DNA of 64,000 nucleotides from Oidiodendron maius Zn (taxonomy: Eukaryota > Ascomycota > Leotiomycetes > Myxotrichaceae): positions 1,314,689-1,378,688 of the forward strand of contig KN832882.1 of NCBI GenBank assembly GCA_000827325.1. Reading direction: 5' to 3'. Below the pieces are notes generated by a model that worked only from the letters and a program-made list of their open reading frames with translations, made no database searches and was not told the origin of the DNA. Position numbers and translations under genes: made by a program. Below, in pieces: positions 9,880 to 21,785 of this stretch. Positions within the stretch are counted from its first letter, which is position 1. Each line of letters begins with the position of its first letter.

Positions 9880-11238
9880 ACGTGTCCGAGTATCAAATGG
9901 AGACTAGAGCTAGAGGCAATTGTATATGAGCGCTTTGGGCTGGCCATTGAGTGGTACGTATCGTACCGCGTGTTTTATAATATATCTAATCTTCTTTAAG
10001 CCCTGAGCCTAGCTGTAATGGCCGTCGGTGGAAATCTGAAGTTAATGTTATACCTGAAATTTATGGCCCAATCAGTTTATCACTTGAAAAGCGTTGCAAG
10101 TCACGACGTTTCTGTCGCTGCTCTGCGAGGAGGAGATTATATTACAAGTGAGTTTAGAAGAGACTTGCAATTTAAATACTCTGGTATCAGTTGACTCTAT
10201 CTGACACCATCTTCCCACGCAGAATAACCCCCTCTTAGTCATGTATTCGACTACCGAGCCGATGAGATAGTCTTCCATAGCGCATATGCTCAATTCGATT
10301 TTGCAAACCGACCAGATAGAGTCCAAGGTCTACAAGCAACAAACAAAGTCAATCGATATCTAGAGGCAATTTCAAGAAAGATAGAAAGGCAAGTAATAGA
10401 ACAAACTCAAATGGAAGGAGCCAGTAGCACCATTCAATTCACGCCATTTAAGGAGCATGATCGGCCTTTGATGTTCCCTTTCCTTATTTCAGAAGCTAAA
10501 ACTAAAAGAGGAGATAGTTTTGAGGTGGGTAAAGAGCAAACTGCGTTCCCGGTTTGGAGACTATTAAGACTACAGAGGAACTCCAAACCCAGGCTAAAAA
10601 ATGCCTTTTTGAGCAAGGAGGCTCTCTTGTATAGTTCTTCGCAAATAGAGGAGAAAGCTGGAGGCTCTATAGGTGTTATATATATACAGAAGGGGAGACA
10701 AATCGACGAAAACCACCTAGTACCTCATATGCAAGGCTTTACCTTTTATAATAACTACATTTCGAGATATTCTAACTATATACCTTAGAATATTATCCGA
10801 TTGTGGCAAGGTTGCCTAGATACCCTAGATGGTGCTCTTCAGATTTTGCTTCTCGTCGATTATATCTTTGACTGGGCACGAGATCTCTATCGTCCTGGAG
10901 TTATTGGTCGGCTAAAGTTATTATCTAGAGGGCCTTTTGATGACAACGCAACCGTATCGACGGACTGTGCGGTCCCCTCAATAAGACATAGTATTCTACC
11001 CTCTCTAGATGGATTAGATGCAGCTACAGACCTGCCTGAAAGGATTAAAATACGCAATTGGTTGGCAGAACTTTCGGAGTTACAGCAAACCATAGATTCT
11101 TCTCACGGTAATTCACTTACTATCCGCGAGGCTGAGCTTAGAGAAGACATAAGTGACCTGAACGAAGCGTTGAAGGAAGCTCGCATCCAAATTCTGATGT
11201 TGCATTCTGAGCGCAACCTTCTCGTGGATCAAATATGA
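9880..11238 (+). pseudogene. Decayed fungal nuclease-like (PD-(D/E)XK-type) hypothetical gene
   Basis: The clearest part reads from about 10223: VFDYRADEIVFHSAYAQFDF, then RPLMFPFLISEAKTKRG, FEVGKEQTAFPVWRLLRLQ, and from 10801 CLDTLDGALQILLLVDYIFD then WARDLYRPGVIGRL. These blocks belong to a widespread fungal hypothetical family. The EAK in FLISEAK recalls the (D/E)xK of PD-(D/E)XK nucleases. Both halves are in the same frame but separated by a TAG at 10786. An upstream piece (LELEAIVYERFGLAIEW, about 9910-9955) and DVSVAALRGGDYIT (about 10105) fit its N-terminal part, joined by a probable intron ending near 10236. The C-terminus is a coiled-coil-like Glu/Leu stretch. A functional gene with an unseen intron across the stop is possible but less likely. 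Confidence 0.55.
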
Positions 11239-12298
11239 GACGCGAAATCCCATTTATATAAAAACATAGATCATATTAGGACCCTCCTTTCAACGGAAGC
11301 TTAAAGGAATATTACAAACGGTGGACGCAAGATACCGAGAACCAAACATCGGCGACGAAACGGGAAACGGCTATCAACCTTCGCCCCACTTGGGATAGTT
11401 CCAAAATTAGAGTTGGACGCAATCAGAAGCTTTTAGGTTGTCCTTCTGCGCTTTGCTCTGATGAGTAGAACCTACGGTAGTGGACTTGCCAGGATTTGCG
11501 ACTGATTGCACATGCCCACCCATGTTGAGTAGTAGTTAGTTTGTGGAGCTGTAATGAATCTTGGAAATATTAGTCCACCTATTCCCTTCTTTTATAATAT
11601 ATCTTCTTTGTATAAACACTCACACACAGATTCCCTGTCTCATCTCACATACCGTGTTCCTGAAGGGTAACGTCATGCATAGTCCAGACGTGTTGAAGAG
11701 CGGGGTTAGAGATACGCGATTTCGGGTTCGGAACATGGTATGACAGGAGTTGAACCATAGATAGATCCTGTGGGGCATCTTTAATAGTAGAGGATAAATA
11801 TTAGGGAAGCTGAGTGTTGGTTTCTGATTTCATTTTCAAGCTAATATGATAGACATACAATTTTAGCCTATCTGATCTCATCTCGGACGCCGTTGCTAAT
11901 GCATATCAAGAGCCATCGGATGATTCCAACCACCCATTCATATATATAATATAAGTTCCGGCTTCCAGCCTCGTTGCGCATTGAACTCCCATTTGGGTTC
12001 GCTATGATATAGTATATATCCTCCTCATTATCTCACAGCTGATGTGCGAATCCGCACAACTCGTCTTGACCCTGCGGCTTAGCGCGCGACAGTCATTTAT
12101 TGAAGAGCAGCCATTTCGGAACCATGACGGACGATAACAACACTGTTCTTCGCAGCAGGTTATCAGGTTCTCCAAATGTGTATATAGCGCGAGGACTTCT
12201 TGCTCTTGCTTGTCGCCATATTTTGGGTATCATTCATCAGACCATCCCATGGTGCTGCCAAGAGATTGTGCAGCGGCAATTCAGTGTTCTCCAGTACC
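11239..12298. other. AT-rich spacer, no gene
   Basis: About 1 kb with only short, uncharacterised open frames. A CACACACA run lies near 11620. The right part is the 3' flank of the glycosyltransferase. Confidence 0.5.
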
Positions 12299-13501
12299 TC
12301 AACGACCTTGCTCAGCTGGCTTCCATTCGATCTTTCCGTTATCAATCGCATGTTTCACAGCCGGGTACACTGCCCGAGCGTAATTGCTCTGTCTGGCCAT
12401 TACATATTTCAAATCCACATGATCGGGCCAGAAATTGGCGCGTCCGTCAAAGGCGTGGATCACATAGCTACCCGAATAGTCGATCTCCCACTTTGGCTTA
12501 TTGCTGTCCTTGGACTTATCCCAGTATTGCACAGCATCTTGGAAGGTTATTGGCGTCTTGCGTAATCCTTCCTTGTTCAAGCTCTGGTCCTGCTCTGGTG
12601 GTGCTGGTGGCGTTTCTGTGTGTGGATTAAACAAACCTTCTATGTCCTCCTTCCTCCAACTGGATGGAGAGAAGATTTTAATTCCTAAAATCAAAACCTC
12701 CATTGGGACAGGCTGAAGTCTGTAAGCCAGGGCGGAGAGCAAGTCCACGCTATGAGTTGTCCAGCGGTTGTTAAACACCCGGTGCTGCTCTGACATGTAG
12801 ATGCTCTGAAGCGCGCTCCCCGGTTGGCTCAGGACAAACCCATTATTGACTCGGCCCCTATCCTCAATACCAAATACGTTGTTCCAACCACTCTCTCTGA
12901 AGAGTTTAACATCCTTCAAAGGAATCACGTCTGTGTCCAGATATATCCCTCCATGCTTGTGCATTTGTTCGGTGCGAACGAAATCAGATTTGTGTTGGAT
13001 CTTGATGATTTGGGTGCAAGAGAGGGTGTGCGTCGGAGCTGTCACTTGGCTATGCTTTACATTCGCGACGGCCAACGTCCACCGCGTAGCATCGTCCCCG
13101 TGGTTTTTGGCATACTCCCATTGCTCAGGAGTAGCATCGGTATGGATGTAGATGGTGTCCGGATTGAAGTAGAGACTCGTTGAATATACGGAGATAAAGA
13201 CTTTAAAGTCGACTGAGAAATGCTCGCGGCCGTCGAGGAGCCAGACGTAGTGGGCGATGTTGGGTATCGGACCAGCTGGAGACTGCGTTGGAACGATAGG
13301 AAGGATGCTTGGAACACAGCCCGGTTCGTAGGTGGACATTACTCGAGTACGCCATAGGAATCTGAGCGCCGGTCCCCAGATATAATTAACAGTACACAAG
13401 ATGCCGAATAAAATAACGCCCAAGGCTACCAATATGTGAGTACGAGAAAGCCGTGACCGCGGAATTGTGAGCCAGTTCGGAACTTTGGTGTAATAATGCA
13501 T
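12299..13501 (-). CDS. GT32-like glycosyltransferase, type II membrane protein
   Basis: An intronless 400-residue protein. A short cytoplasmic N-terminus ends in basic residues, then a single membrane anchor lies at about residues 22-43 (ILVALGVILFGILCTVNYIW), as in Golgi type II enzymes. The catalytic part has NIAHYVWLL (about 81-89), the donor-sugar region SDFVRTEQMHKHGGIYLDTD with the DxD motif D189-T-D191, and IEDRGRVNNGFVLSQPGS. This is the layout of the Gly_transf_sug (DXD) domain found in OCH1-like alpha-mannosyltransferases and mannosyl-inositol-phosphorylceramide synthases. The acceptor cannot be told from sequence. It stands alone between long spacers and is probably intact. Confidence 0.85.
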   Translation of the reverse strand: MHYYTKVPNWLTIPRSRLSRTHILVALGVILFGILCTVNYIWGPALRFLWRTRVMSTYEPGCVPSILPIVPTQSPAGPIPNIAHYVWLLDGREHFSVDFKVFISVYSTSLYFNPDTIYIHTDATPEQWEYAKNHGDDATRWTLAVANVKHSQVTAPTHTLSCTQIIKIQHKSDFVRTEQMHKHGGIYLDTDVIPLKDVKLFRESGWNNVFGIEDRGRVNNGFVLSQPGSALQSIYMSEQHRVFNNRWTTHSVDLLSALAYRLQPVPMEVLILGIKIFSPSSWRKEDIEGLFNPHTETPPAPPEQDQSLNKEGLRKTPITFQDAVQYWDKSKDSNKPKWEIDYSGSYVIHAFDGRANFWPDHVDLKYVMARQSNYARAVYPAVKHAIDNGKIEWKPAEQGR

Positions 13502-15153
13502 GGTGACAACGAAATAAAGCCTTCCTGCCTGCCACGGAGTCGAATGCGCGGCCCGTGGGAGGAGGTCTGTAATGAACAGAATGAGATGAGCAAAAGAGAG
13601 ACAAAGGGGTCCAAACGACGATCCAAAGGGTCGCCTGGGCTGCCAGGTGTTGCGGATTCAGCTAAGCCCCTGATGTAATATTATGTGGGGAGGCTATGCA
13701 AATAAGGAGTATACCGCGACAATCCCATCTTGGTTGGGCGCCAGATCGCACCCGATGATACTCGATCCCGTTAGATTTCATCCACACCCTGCCAGAATAG
13801 TTCTAGGCACCAGCATTGGCACCCGCCAAATGGATACTTAGTCCGATAAATACGTACGATCTAACCGTTTCGCGTAAGAGATGTTCGGTACATTCGAGCC
13901 TAGCCAGTATTCAGTTACAGTACGTACAATTTCCAACGCGAGAACTGTCAGCACTGGACTTGGCTCTCGTATCCGATCAGGCGATATTGTACAGTATCGA
14001 TAGTTCGTATGGCAATCTTATTCCTCATAAGATTCCGTTTGGCAATTAAGCAGGGAAATCCCAATTTCCAAGCTCTCGGCTCTTGTCGTAGGGCTAAATT
14101 GTGGCTTTTTAAAATTTCGGCCCGATCCGGAAAGCGTCCTGTCCAGCGAATCTGAAGAGTTATACTTGTTCGTCCTAACCTTAAGGTCGAACCCAACAAC
14201 TGTCGGGCTCATAGGAAGCATGAATTATTGCGATTTATCCCGTTTTCTGGAACGCGTCAGCTGATTTACGTCAGAATAACATACAAATTACTGTTATTGG
14301 GTCTGTGCTTACCCCTCTTAAAGCCATGGAGGATTTAGGCAGACACGACATGGCACATAAAACGAGCACATCGCCTGATTGGGGCACGTCTCAAGTCTAG
14401 GATACAGTGTCCAAATGCTCTAACTTGCGTGAGGAAAGGAAAGTAATAATTAGCTGGGAAAGGCAAAGCAGCTTCTGAAGCATCACCACGTGATCGTGTA
14501 TCTCGTCTCCCGCCCCTATAGGATTTACGTGAAATTCCTAGAGGTCACGAGATATACGATATAGAGACATCTAGGACATCTGAACAGTAAAGAGTGGCTC
14601 CGACTTCGTGGCGGAATTGTTGAATTGAATTGCTTGTGCTCTTGGTCCAGACTTCTATATTTCTATAGGGTATATTTTGCAGCAAATATACGCAGTTTGT
14701 CGACTGCACTGAGGGAAATGTCTCCTTTTCAGTAGACTTCGACACCTTAAGCACTATTTGAACATCAATTTTCTACTGTTGGTCATTCAATAGATCCAAT
14801 GAGGAGATATGGCTGCGTACCCCAACTCTTCCTTATTGATTCTTATAGTACCAGACTCTTCATTTTCACTCCTTCATCTTCGCTTAAATAGGGATCGCTA
14901 CCCCTCACCAGAACTTCTTAAGTAAGAGAGGATGTACAGTAAATAAATAGCCCGGACAGAGCCAGTATGGACGGTCCTCGGTTCAGATTGGCATTTCCCA
15001 CAGTCGTAGCCCTGCAGCCCTTCACTACATCCCTAGGGACTTATTAGCTTCCGATACCCAGCGTCGCGACTAGTCGATGTCCCAACTTTTCGTACCTTTT
15101 GGCACAATCACCGCAATGGCAGCTGCCAGCTAAATGTCAACTTAGTGCGAAGC
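13502..15153. other. 1.65-kb AT-rich spacer
   Basis: No open frame here has coding features. The first 130 bp contain the glycosyltransferase promoter region. Near 14780-14940 pyrimidine-rich stretches precede the kinase gene. Confidence 0.5.
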
Positions 15154-17186
15154 ATGTCTCTTAGATCGGGGACAGGTCCACTAATTCGCTGGCTCTCTGC
15201 TCAGAGGATCATTGCTCATCAATATATCCAACCATCGATTGCTGCCACGCTCGCAACTTCCGTACGAAGGCAGATGGCCCACACCATGGCAATGCCTCAC
15301 CTCTGCGCAGAAAGATCTAACGGGGCTTGTACGTACTGCGCATTCTCACCCTCCGTGATGCTAATATTTGTAGTGGAAGCTATTTCGGAGGAAGAACTCT
15401 ACAAATATACAAGGAATCGTTGGATGTTCGGTCGACCTCTCTCGAGCGACGCACGTTAACACTGACCCGACCTAGATTCAACGAATCGGTGCAGCTCTCA
15501 AAAAGATATCTCAAATTCGACCTTCAGCAGCTCCTAAAGGCTGCTGTTACAGCGGTGGCTGATGGTGGTGCTCGTTATTGTGTGTCTCCACGCCTTGTAT
15601 CTGTTATACCCGTCTCTGACCTGAATCCTAGGCACTAGAGTTCTCAAGTGTCGTGAAGGACTGAACAATAAAGCATATCTGCTCACAATGGATAATGGCT
15701 CAGAGGTCTTTGCGAAACTTCCAAATTCGATTGCAGGGCCTGCTTTTTATACGACGGCATCGGAAGTAGCAACCCGTGAATTTGTAAGTTCTATTACCAG
15801 TCATGAGAGCCAGCACCTTACCTTTACTGTTGTTAGTTACGCAATGTACTAAACATTCCTACTCCTCGAATAATTTCCTGGTCTGCTGACCAAAACAATC
15901 CGGTTGGAGCAGAATACATACTGGAGGAAAAGGCCCCAGGCAAGCCACTGGGCAGTCTCTGGTATCAGTGGCCGATGAAGGACAGGTTGAAACTAATATC
16001 GCAGATTGTGGAGATAGAACGGCAACTTACATCGACCAAGTTCACACAATCCGGTTGCATATACTTTAAGGGTGATATCCCAGAGAATATGTCTATTGAT
16101 TGCAAGTTAGTATCTCATGTACCGTTGCAGTCGTCAGAACTCGACCGGTTTAGGTTAGGACCGCTCACCTCAAGCGGGCTGTGGCGCGGTGACAGGGCTG
16201 GCATGAATATGAATAGAGGACCATGTCAGTTTCCCATTAGAGGAGTACAGCTTGTCTTGTTCTAATCGTATGCAGATAACAAACCGCTTGAATTTGTAGA
16301 AGCTATGGCTACAAATGAAAAACTGTTTATCAAATCCCATGCTCACCCTCGTATGAATTACCATCGATCTTCTACAGAGCTGGAGTTACCCGAAGAAATA
16401 CTTGGTCTCTTAGATCAATATCTTCAACTTGCCCCAGCCATGGTGCCTCCCCCAGGGATGGACGATACACACTCGCCAACACTCTGGCATCCGGACCTCC
16501 ATCTTGATAATGTTTTTGTCGATCCAGATTCAAAGCAAATCACTCGAATAATTGACTGGCAGTCGGCTGCCGTTATGCCCTTGTATTATCACTGTGGCAT
16601 CCCGAGAATGTTCAAGCATCCAGGGATAGTTTCTAATGGTTGGGCCTTGTCTGAGCCTCCAGAAGATTACGATACCCTGGATGAAAATGAGAAGGCGAAG
16701 ATTGACAGTGCCCGAAATAGCGAAGCCTGCCATAAATATTACGAGGTCGAGACCAAGAGCAGTAATCCACGGCATTGGGCTGCCCTTCAGTTGGAGAACG
16801 CCGAAGTGCGAACAGAACCATCGCGCCTTGTTGTGAACGTATGGGAAGACCGCGATGTCTTTTTTCTTCGGCGTGCGTTGCTTGAAATCATGGAACAGTG
16901 GCCAAACCTCTGCCCAGAGTCTGGTGCATGTCCTGTAAGCTTTAACGAGCAGGAATTGGCTGTTCATGCAGCCGAGGAGGAGAGCATGAGCAATGTTGGC
17001 GAAATCTTAAGACTATTTCGAGATAACTGGGGGCTTCCGCCAAATGGTATGGTAGATCCAGCGGAATTTGACCAGGTACGGACTGCTATAATGGAACTCA
17101 GGGAGTCATTCATTGAGAGTGCTGATGACGAAGCGGAAAGAGAATTGTTTGCAAGGCTCTGGCCGTACCAGGATGCCGACAGGTAG
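15154..17186 (+). CDS. AIM9/APH-like phosphotransferase
   Basis: A protein of about 607 residues of the aminoglycoside phosphotransferase fold, closest in layout to fungal Altered Inheritance of Mitochondria protein 9. Exons are 15154-15425, 15476-15583, 15639-15783, 15837-16224 and 16276-17186. All junctions keep frame and every intron is about 50-55 bp. Family blocks: LYKYTRNRWIFNE with YLKFDLQQL (N-terminal), CREGLNNKAYLLTMDNGSEV then FAKLP (ATP-binding Lys), LWHPDLHLDNVFVD (catalytic HxDxxxxN) and IIDWQSA (metal-binding Asp). The start chosen is ATG at 15154. An in-frame GTG lies 9 bp upstream. Known AIM9 is mitochondrial. Here the N-terminus is basic and hydroxylated, which would suit a targeting peptide. 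Substrate unknown. Confidence 0.85.
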
Positions 17187-19035
17187 GAATTAAAGATGTG
17201 CTTTATCACTTTCTGAAGAGGCAATCTTACGGGAACATTGCGGAATAGCATATGATACAATTATCGATGCATTCAACAAGGCAATTGTCTATCTTGAGAT
17301 ATCTTCGTTTTACGACAAATCCACGGAATAAGCTCTCTCCTATACCATTACTTTACTAGTGCTACCTCGCTCATATTTATGGGATGCTGAGCCGGCATTG
17401 TACTTGTACCAATCGTCATCTATAAATTCACTGGTAGATAATACGGGATAGACAGCGCTGTCGTAGGCGATTAAGCAGGGCCATGTGGGTATTATGGATA
17501 TTTTAAGAGATCACATAGGGTCGATGAAGGCTCCAATGTCTGAGTGATGACAAGTTGGGGCTTAATGACAATTCAAATCATGTATTCCATCCGGATTAAT
17601 AATGGTTCGATTGCGGGTAGGAATTTACATCACTCATTAAGCCTCGTCACATCATGAATGACCGGAGTAATTAATGCTTTCTATAAAGCAATCGGCGGCT
17701 TTGGAAAGGAGTTACTGGCAAACTCATTGACGATGTGAGGGTCGGGTGTCTGAATTATGTGGCGCATTCCTTAGGTTTTATGTTAGCCTCGCGGGTATTG
17801 TGTAGTATATAGATATCAGAGATCCTAGTAAAGGCGGGACGGACTTTCCATCTTCCAACTACTAGCACAAATAGGAGTGCGAAATGTTTACTTATGGTTT
17901 AACTTGGTTGCGCATTAGATGCTACCCGAGCTCCTGATATCAGAAAATAAAACCATCAACTGTGCATTCATGACCATGAACTAGAGGCATGCGTGTCAAA
18001 GCATTCTTGGGATTAGCTGAGTGATTAATCTGGAGTATTGTAATATATCCGACCATGCACCAGGAGATGCAAGGTTTTACTCCATGGCATCGATCCCTAC
18101 GCGAGCACTCAACGCGAAGCACCTATGATTTGCTCCCAGAATGGTAGCCAGGATTTGAGATCGATCCTGCATCAGCATATGCGCGTAGTAATTGTAATAT
18201 AGCAATCATTTTCTGTTCGCTCTCGGAGGTCTCTTCCTTTAAAACCATCTGTCCATCGTCATCACGTTGCAGGGCCGAGAGTGGATTCATTTTGCATGAT
18301 TATTCTAGAACATACTAGAAATCAAGTGGGATAATCATAAAGGCATCTGTTCCCCTAAACCCTCTATGAAATAGAGGTACAGTAATTTCGAATATTACTA
18401 TAAACCTGGCGATATGACTGTTCGTGAATGCCGCATGATTGTGCAACTCTCTTCAAAGGCGGTGTCGAGCCCCTCGGGATATCTCCGGACGAAGTACCCC
18501 GCCACACAATATTCTCGGCAGATCGCCGCCACGGCGGCCACACAATGTCTAGCCGGAAATATATTAGATCTACGTAATGTCTTCTGTAGTCCTCTCGAGT
18601 GACGTTACTGCAGCCGAGAATACTATAATTTATGCCTTCTTACGTCCGGATGCACCTCGGCGTTGCTGGACTCCGCTGCTGCTTCTTTCGTCGAGCAGCA
18701 TCTAAAGGATTTGCGGGGTAGTGAGTCCAGACCAGCCATATCACGAGATGCCCACAGGCACAACGAGCATGACAAATGCTTATTGAGGACTAGATCAACT
18801 TCTCTGGTTTCTGGTTCTGGTATGCGCGCTATTCTTCTTATCTACATGACGATTTAGACCCGCGTACCTTACCTAGCACAGCCACCGGCTCCTCATGTCT
18901 CGTCCTGGCTTTGACCCGAGAGGGGCGGAGAGCCAGCTCGAGAAAAGGGCTCTGCTGTCTCCGGATTTGGAGGGCAAGAGTATAAGAGAGCAAAGAGGTC
19001 CACGTTGGGCCCCATTTCAGAACGCCAACTTCAAA
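17187..19035. other. 1.85-kb spacer
   Basis: No supported gene. The distal end holds the GH39 promoter: AGTATAAGAGAG near 18979-18990 is TATA-like and about 50 bp before the preferred GH39 start. Confidence 0.5.
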
Positions 19036-20568
19036 ATGACATTGAAAAAGCTCATCGTCGTGGTCATCCTGGCATCAGGCGTCTGGTCTCTCGCTCCTCG
19101 AAAAAACAGCATCATTCGAGACAGCAGCATCCCAATTATCAATGTCGACTGGCAGAATTTGATTATCGAATCAAAGACAACCACTACTCTACAGGTAGTA
19201 GTGAATCCGATGCTCTTGAGAAACAGCAGCATTCACAATAACGCGCTGCATTCCCTCGCATCCGTCGCTGCCGACTATGTACGTTTCGTGCCTTGGTACC
19301 CCTATCCCAAGCTCTCGGTGCCGGAAATCAATGCTCCCATTATCGACAGCAATTCATGCACGACGTTTTGGGATTTTACCTATACCGATCCTCTGGTAGA
19401 GGACTTCTTCAGCAGTACCCCGAACGTGGCCCATATCATCAACTTCAGCACGACCCCCGGATGGATGTGGGTTCTCCCAGCCGGGACGAATTACACTTAT
19501 CCGGAGGATATAAATGAGACTGACTTCAGTTATAATCAAGGTACCCAACTGCGCGACCCGACAATGAAGGAAATCAGCGACTATTACGCTCGCCTGGTGT
19601 CGTGGTATGTGGATGGAGGCTTTACAGACGAATGCGGCGTCTACCGCCATTCTGGACATCACTACAACATCGAGTACTGGGAGGTCCTAAATGAAATCGA
19701 GGCAGAACATTCTATCTCCCCAGAATTCTATAACCAACTGTACGATGCAATTGTCACAGCCATCCATGAGGTTTCACCCAATACCAAATTCGTGGGCCTC
19801 GCCTTAGGTGACAATGCGAATCCAGCTTACTTTGATTATCTTTCCGAGTTTCTCGATCCCTCAAAGCACCAATCTGGCATCCCTCTCGACTTTGTCAGTT
19901 ATCATTGGTACGGAGCGCCAGACGTTGGGACTACGGAGCAAGAAGCCGCTCAGTGTTTTGCTCAGGCCGACACCTTCCTCAGCGACGTCACTCAAATTGA
20001 AGTCATCCGCAAACAACTCTCGCCGAATGTCAAGACCACGCTGAACGAAATCGGTACCTTTGACCCTCAAGGCACAATTACCATAGTTCCGGGCTACACT
20101 GTTCCTCCGGAATACTACGTCTGGAGCGCCGCTGTGTACGCGTACGTCTTTTCCGGCGTCACAGCAATGGGTATTGATGTGATTGGCGAGAGCCAACTTG
20201 TGGGCTATCCGTCCCAATTTCCCTCAGTGTCCATGGTGAACTACACAACCGGCAATCCTAATGCACGTCTCCGCGTTCTCCAACTCATCCAACAGAATTT
20301 CGGTCCTGGGGACATGCTGGTGCAGACGGATTCGTCTTCCAAGGGCATCGTCCATGCACAAGCGTTCATTACGCCGGAAGGAGTACAAAAAGTCTTGCTA
20401 GTGAATAAACTGCCCCAACCGGCGTTTGTACAGATCCCGGGCTTCGAGAGTGGTACAGCCCAGATTATAGATCTGAGTACCGGGGATAATATGTGGCGTA
20501 CTGAGAGCTTCTCTGGCTCGACTGTCAATCTTCCTGAGTGGGCAACGATCGTGCTGACTAGACAGTAA
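19036..20568 (+). CDS. Secreted glycoside hydrolase, GH39-like
   Basis: An intronless 510-residue protein. I chose ATG at 19036 (AAAATGA context), because a signal peptide MTLKKLIVVVILASGVWSLA starts there. The frame is open to an ATG at 18895, but that would bury the signal after 47 polar residues. The fold is a clan GH-A barrel: the acid/base Glu is in EVLNEIEAEH (E220) and the likely nucleophile is in LNEIGTF (E338). FVSYHWYG and the YVWSAAVYAY segment also match. The C-terminal beta-domain ends in WATIVLTRQ. Ten or more sequons are present. Family 39 includes beta-xylosidases and alpha-L-iduronidases. The fungal branch seen here is poorly characterised, so activity on xylan or other plant glycans is inference. 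Confidence 0.8.
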   Translation: MTLKKLIVVVILASGVWSLAPRKNSIIRDSSIPIINVDWQNLIIESKTTTTLQVVVNPMLLRNSSIHNNALHSLASVAADYVRFVPWYPYPKLSVPEINAPIIDSNSCTTFWDFTYTDPLVEDFFSSTPNVAHIINFSTTPGWMWVLPAGTNYTYPEDINETDFSYNQGTQLRDPTMKEISDYYARLVSWYVDGGFTDECGVYRHSGHHYNIEYWEVLNEIEAEHSISPEFYNQLYDAIVTAIHEVSPNTKFVGLALGDNANPAYFDYLSEFLDPSKHQSGIPLDFVSYHWYGAPDVGTTEQEAAQCFAQADTFLSDVTQIEVIRKQLSPNVKTTLNEIGTFDPQGTITIVPGYTVPPEYYVWSAAVYAYVFSGVTAMGIDVIGESQLVGYPSQFPSVSMVNYTTGNPNARLRVLQLIQQNFGPGDMLVQTDSSSKGIVHAQAFITPEGVQKVLLVNKLPQPAFVQIPGFESGTAQIIDLSTGDNMWRTESFSGSTVNLPEWATIVLTRQ

Positions 20569-20846
20569 TGAAGTCCGCTGCATATCAACAGATGGATTAG
20601 TAGATGCATTAGGAGCCGTACATATATCTGGCTTATCCAAGCGAATTAAATGTTCACTAAAGCATGACGCTCAACAGTATATATCCAAGTGAAAATTGTT
20701 GAGTGGAATTAACTAGGAGTGACCCTGTTCCCTTTACAGATATATCCTCGTAGGCAAACCGAAAGCATGAGAACGAACGAATAGAAACTCTCAATTGTCA
20801 GAAGCTGGACCCTATCTGGGTACTATTTGATACTGAGCCAATCAGT

Positions 20847-21785
20847 CTACTTCTTACTAGCCTTACTCCTATTCACAATCCGCGCCACCGTTTCCTTTAG
20901 ATCTTCCTTCGGCAATCCAAGTTTCTCATTCCACAAGCCCTTTGTCTTGGAATACTCATTCAGCCCACCGTATCCGTAAATCGCAGCCGTAATCAACTCT
21001 AACGAACCAGCCGGAGAGCCTGAACTACTAGTTTTCCCAGATTTCAGCAGGTCTTGCGCATTTTTGAACAATTCAGCTTTCGTGCTGTGAGTTACAGCGA
21101 ATTTGTCGGCTGTAGCCTCCTCAAGAGCAGCAAGGATCTGGTTTTGCGTTATAGTGAACGAATTGATATAGATGTACTTGTTCTTCGTATCTTCAATATG
21201 CGCTGATGATAGTGCAGCAGCAACGCCACGAGCGATCTGAGCGACGTTGGTCATCTCGAACTCGACGTCGCCGCCATCGAAGATGGTTGCCGTGCGAGCT
21301 GGGATATTCCATTCCAAAAAGCCGGGGATTTGGAGTGCGAAATCGAAGAAGCCACCGACTACTACAGCTGTCCATGAGAGTCCTGCAGATTCCTTGGTTC
21401 GCAAGTACTCGACGGTCTTTTGCTTTGGCAGGGCAGGAAGAAGGAGTTCTGCGATTTGTGGGAGAGAAGTATCCACGCCATACTCAGATGGGATGAAACG
21501 TTTTACTCCGGCGGTGACTGCAGCGTCGATGATACCTGCTTGCTGGGGGGCAGAGAATGTTGCTATCGTGGATACCACGGCGTCCTGTCCTTTGAATGCG
21601 TCGACTAGGGAAGCATGGGAGTAGTCTGTGCGGTGGACAGTGACTGTAGATGAAAAGGTAGCACTTGAAGTAATACGCGTGAGAACGGAAACTGAGAATC
21701 CGTTTTCGAGGAGGCCCGATACGATATGGGGTCCAATACTACCAGATGCTCCTATCACGATAACGTTCTTGATTATAGATGCCAT
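20847..21785 (-). CDS. NmrA-like / isoflavone-reductase-like protein
   Basis: An intronless 312-residue NAD(P)-binding protein of the atypical short-chain dehydrogenase type. The dinucleotide motif GASGSIG (residues 12-18) follows KNVIVI. Later HRTDYS, DAVVSTIATFSAPQQAGIID and RFIPSEYGVD (NmrA/PCBER hallmark) are seen. Such proteins are either NADPH-dependent reductases of small aromatic molecules or redox-sensing co-regulators. The conserved Lys of the reductases may be K in KRFIPSEYG, so I cannot separate the two roles. It is transcribed away from the Zn2Cys6 regulator at 22322, with 536 bp between. A TATA-like TATAAA lies near 21941-21946. Confidence 0.85.
   Translation of the reverse strand: MASIIKNVIVIGASGSIGPHIVSGLLENGFSVSVLTRITSSATFSSTVTVHRTDYSHASLVDAFKGQDAVVSTIATFSAPQQAGIIDAAVTAGVKRFIPSEYGVDTSLPQIAELLLPALPKQKTVEYLRTKESAGLSWTAVVVGGFFDFALQIPGFLEWNIPARTATIFDGGDVEFEMTNVAQIARGVAAALSSAHIEDTKNKYIYINSFTITQNQILAALEEATADKFAVTHSTKAELFKNAQDLLKSGKTSSSGSPAGSLELITAAIYGYGGLNEYSKTKGLWNEKLGLPKEDLKETVARIVNRSKASKK

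Noticed and set aside
16107-16140. Possible 34-bp intron in the AIM9-like gene
   Set aside because: Too short for a fungal spliceosomal intron, and the frame reads through without a stop.
18895-19035. Upstream ATG extending the GH39 protein by 47 residues
   Set aside because: It would place polar sequence before a clear signal peptide. The ATG at 19036 has better context and follows a TATA-like box at suitable distance.
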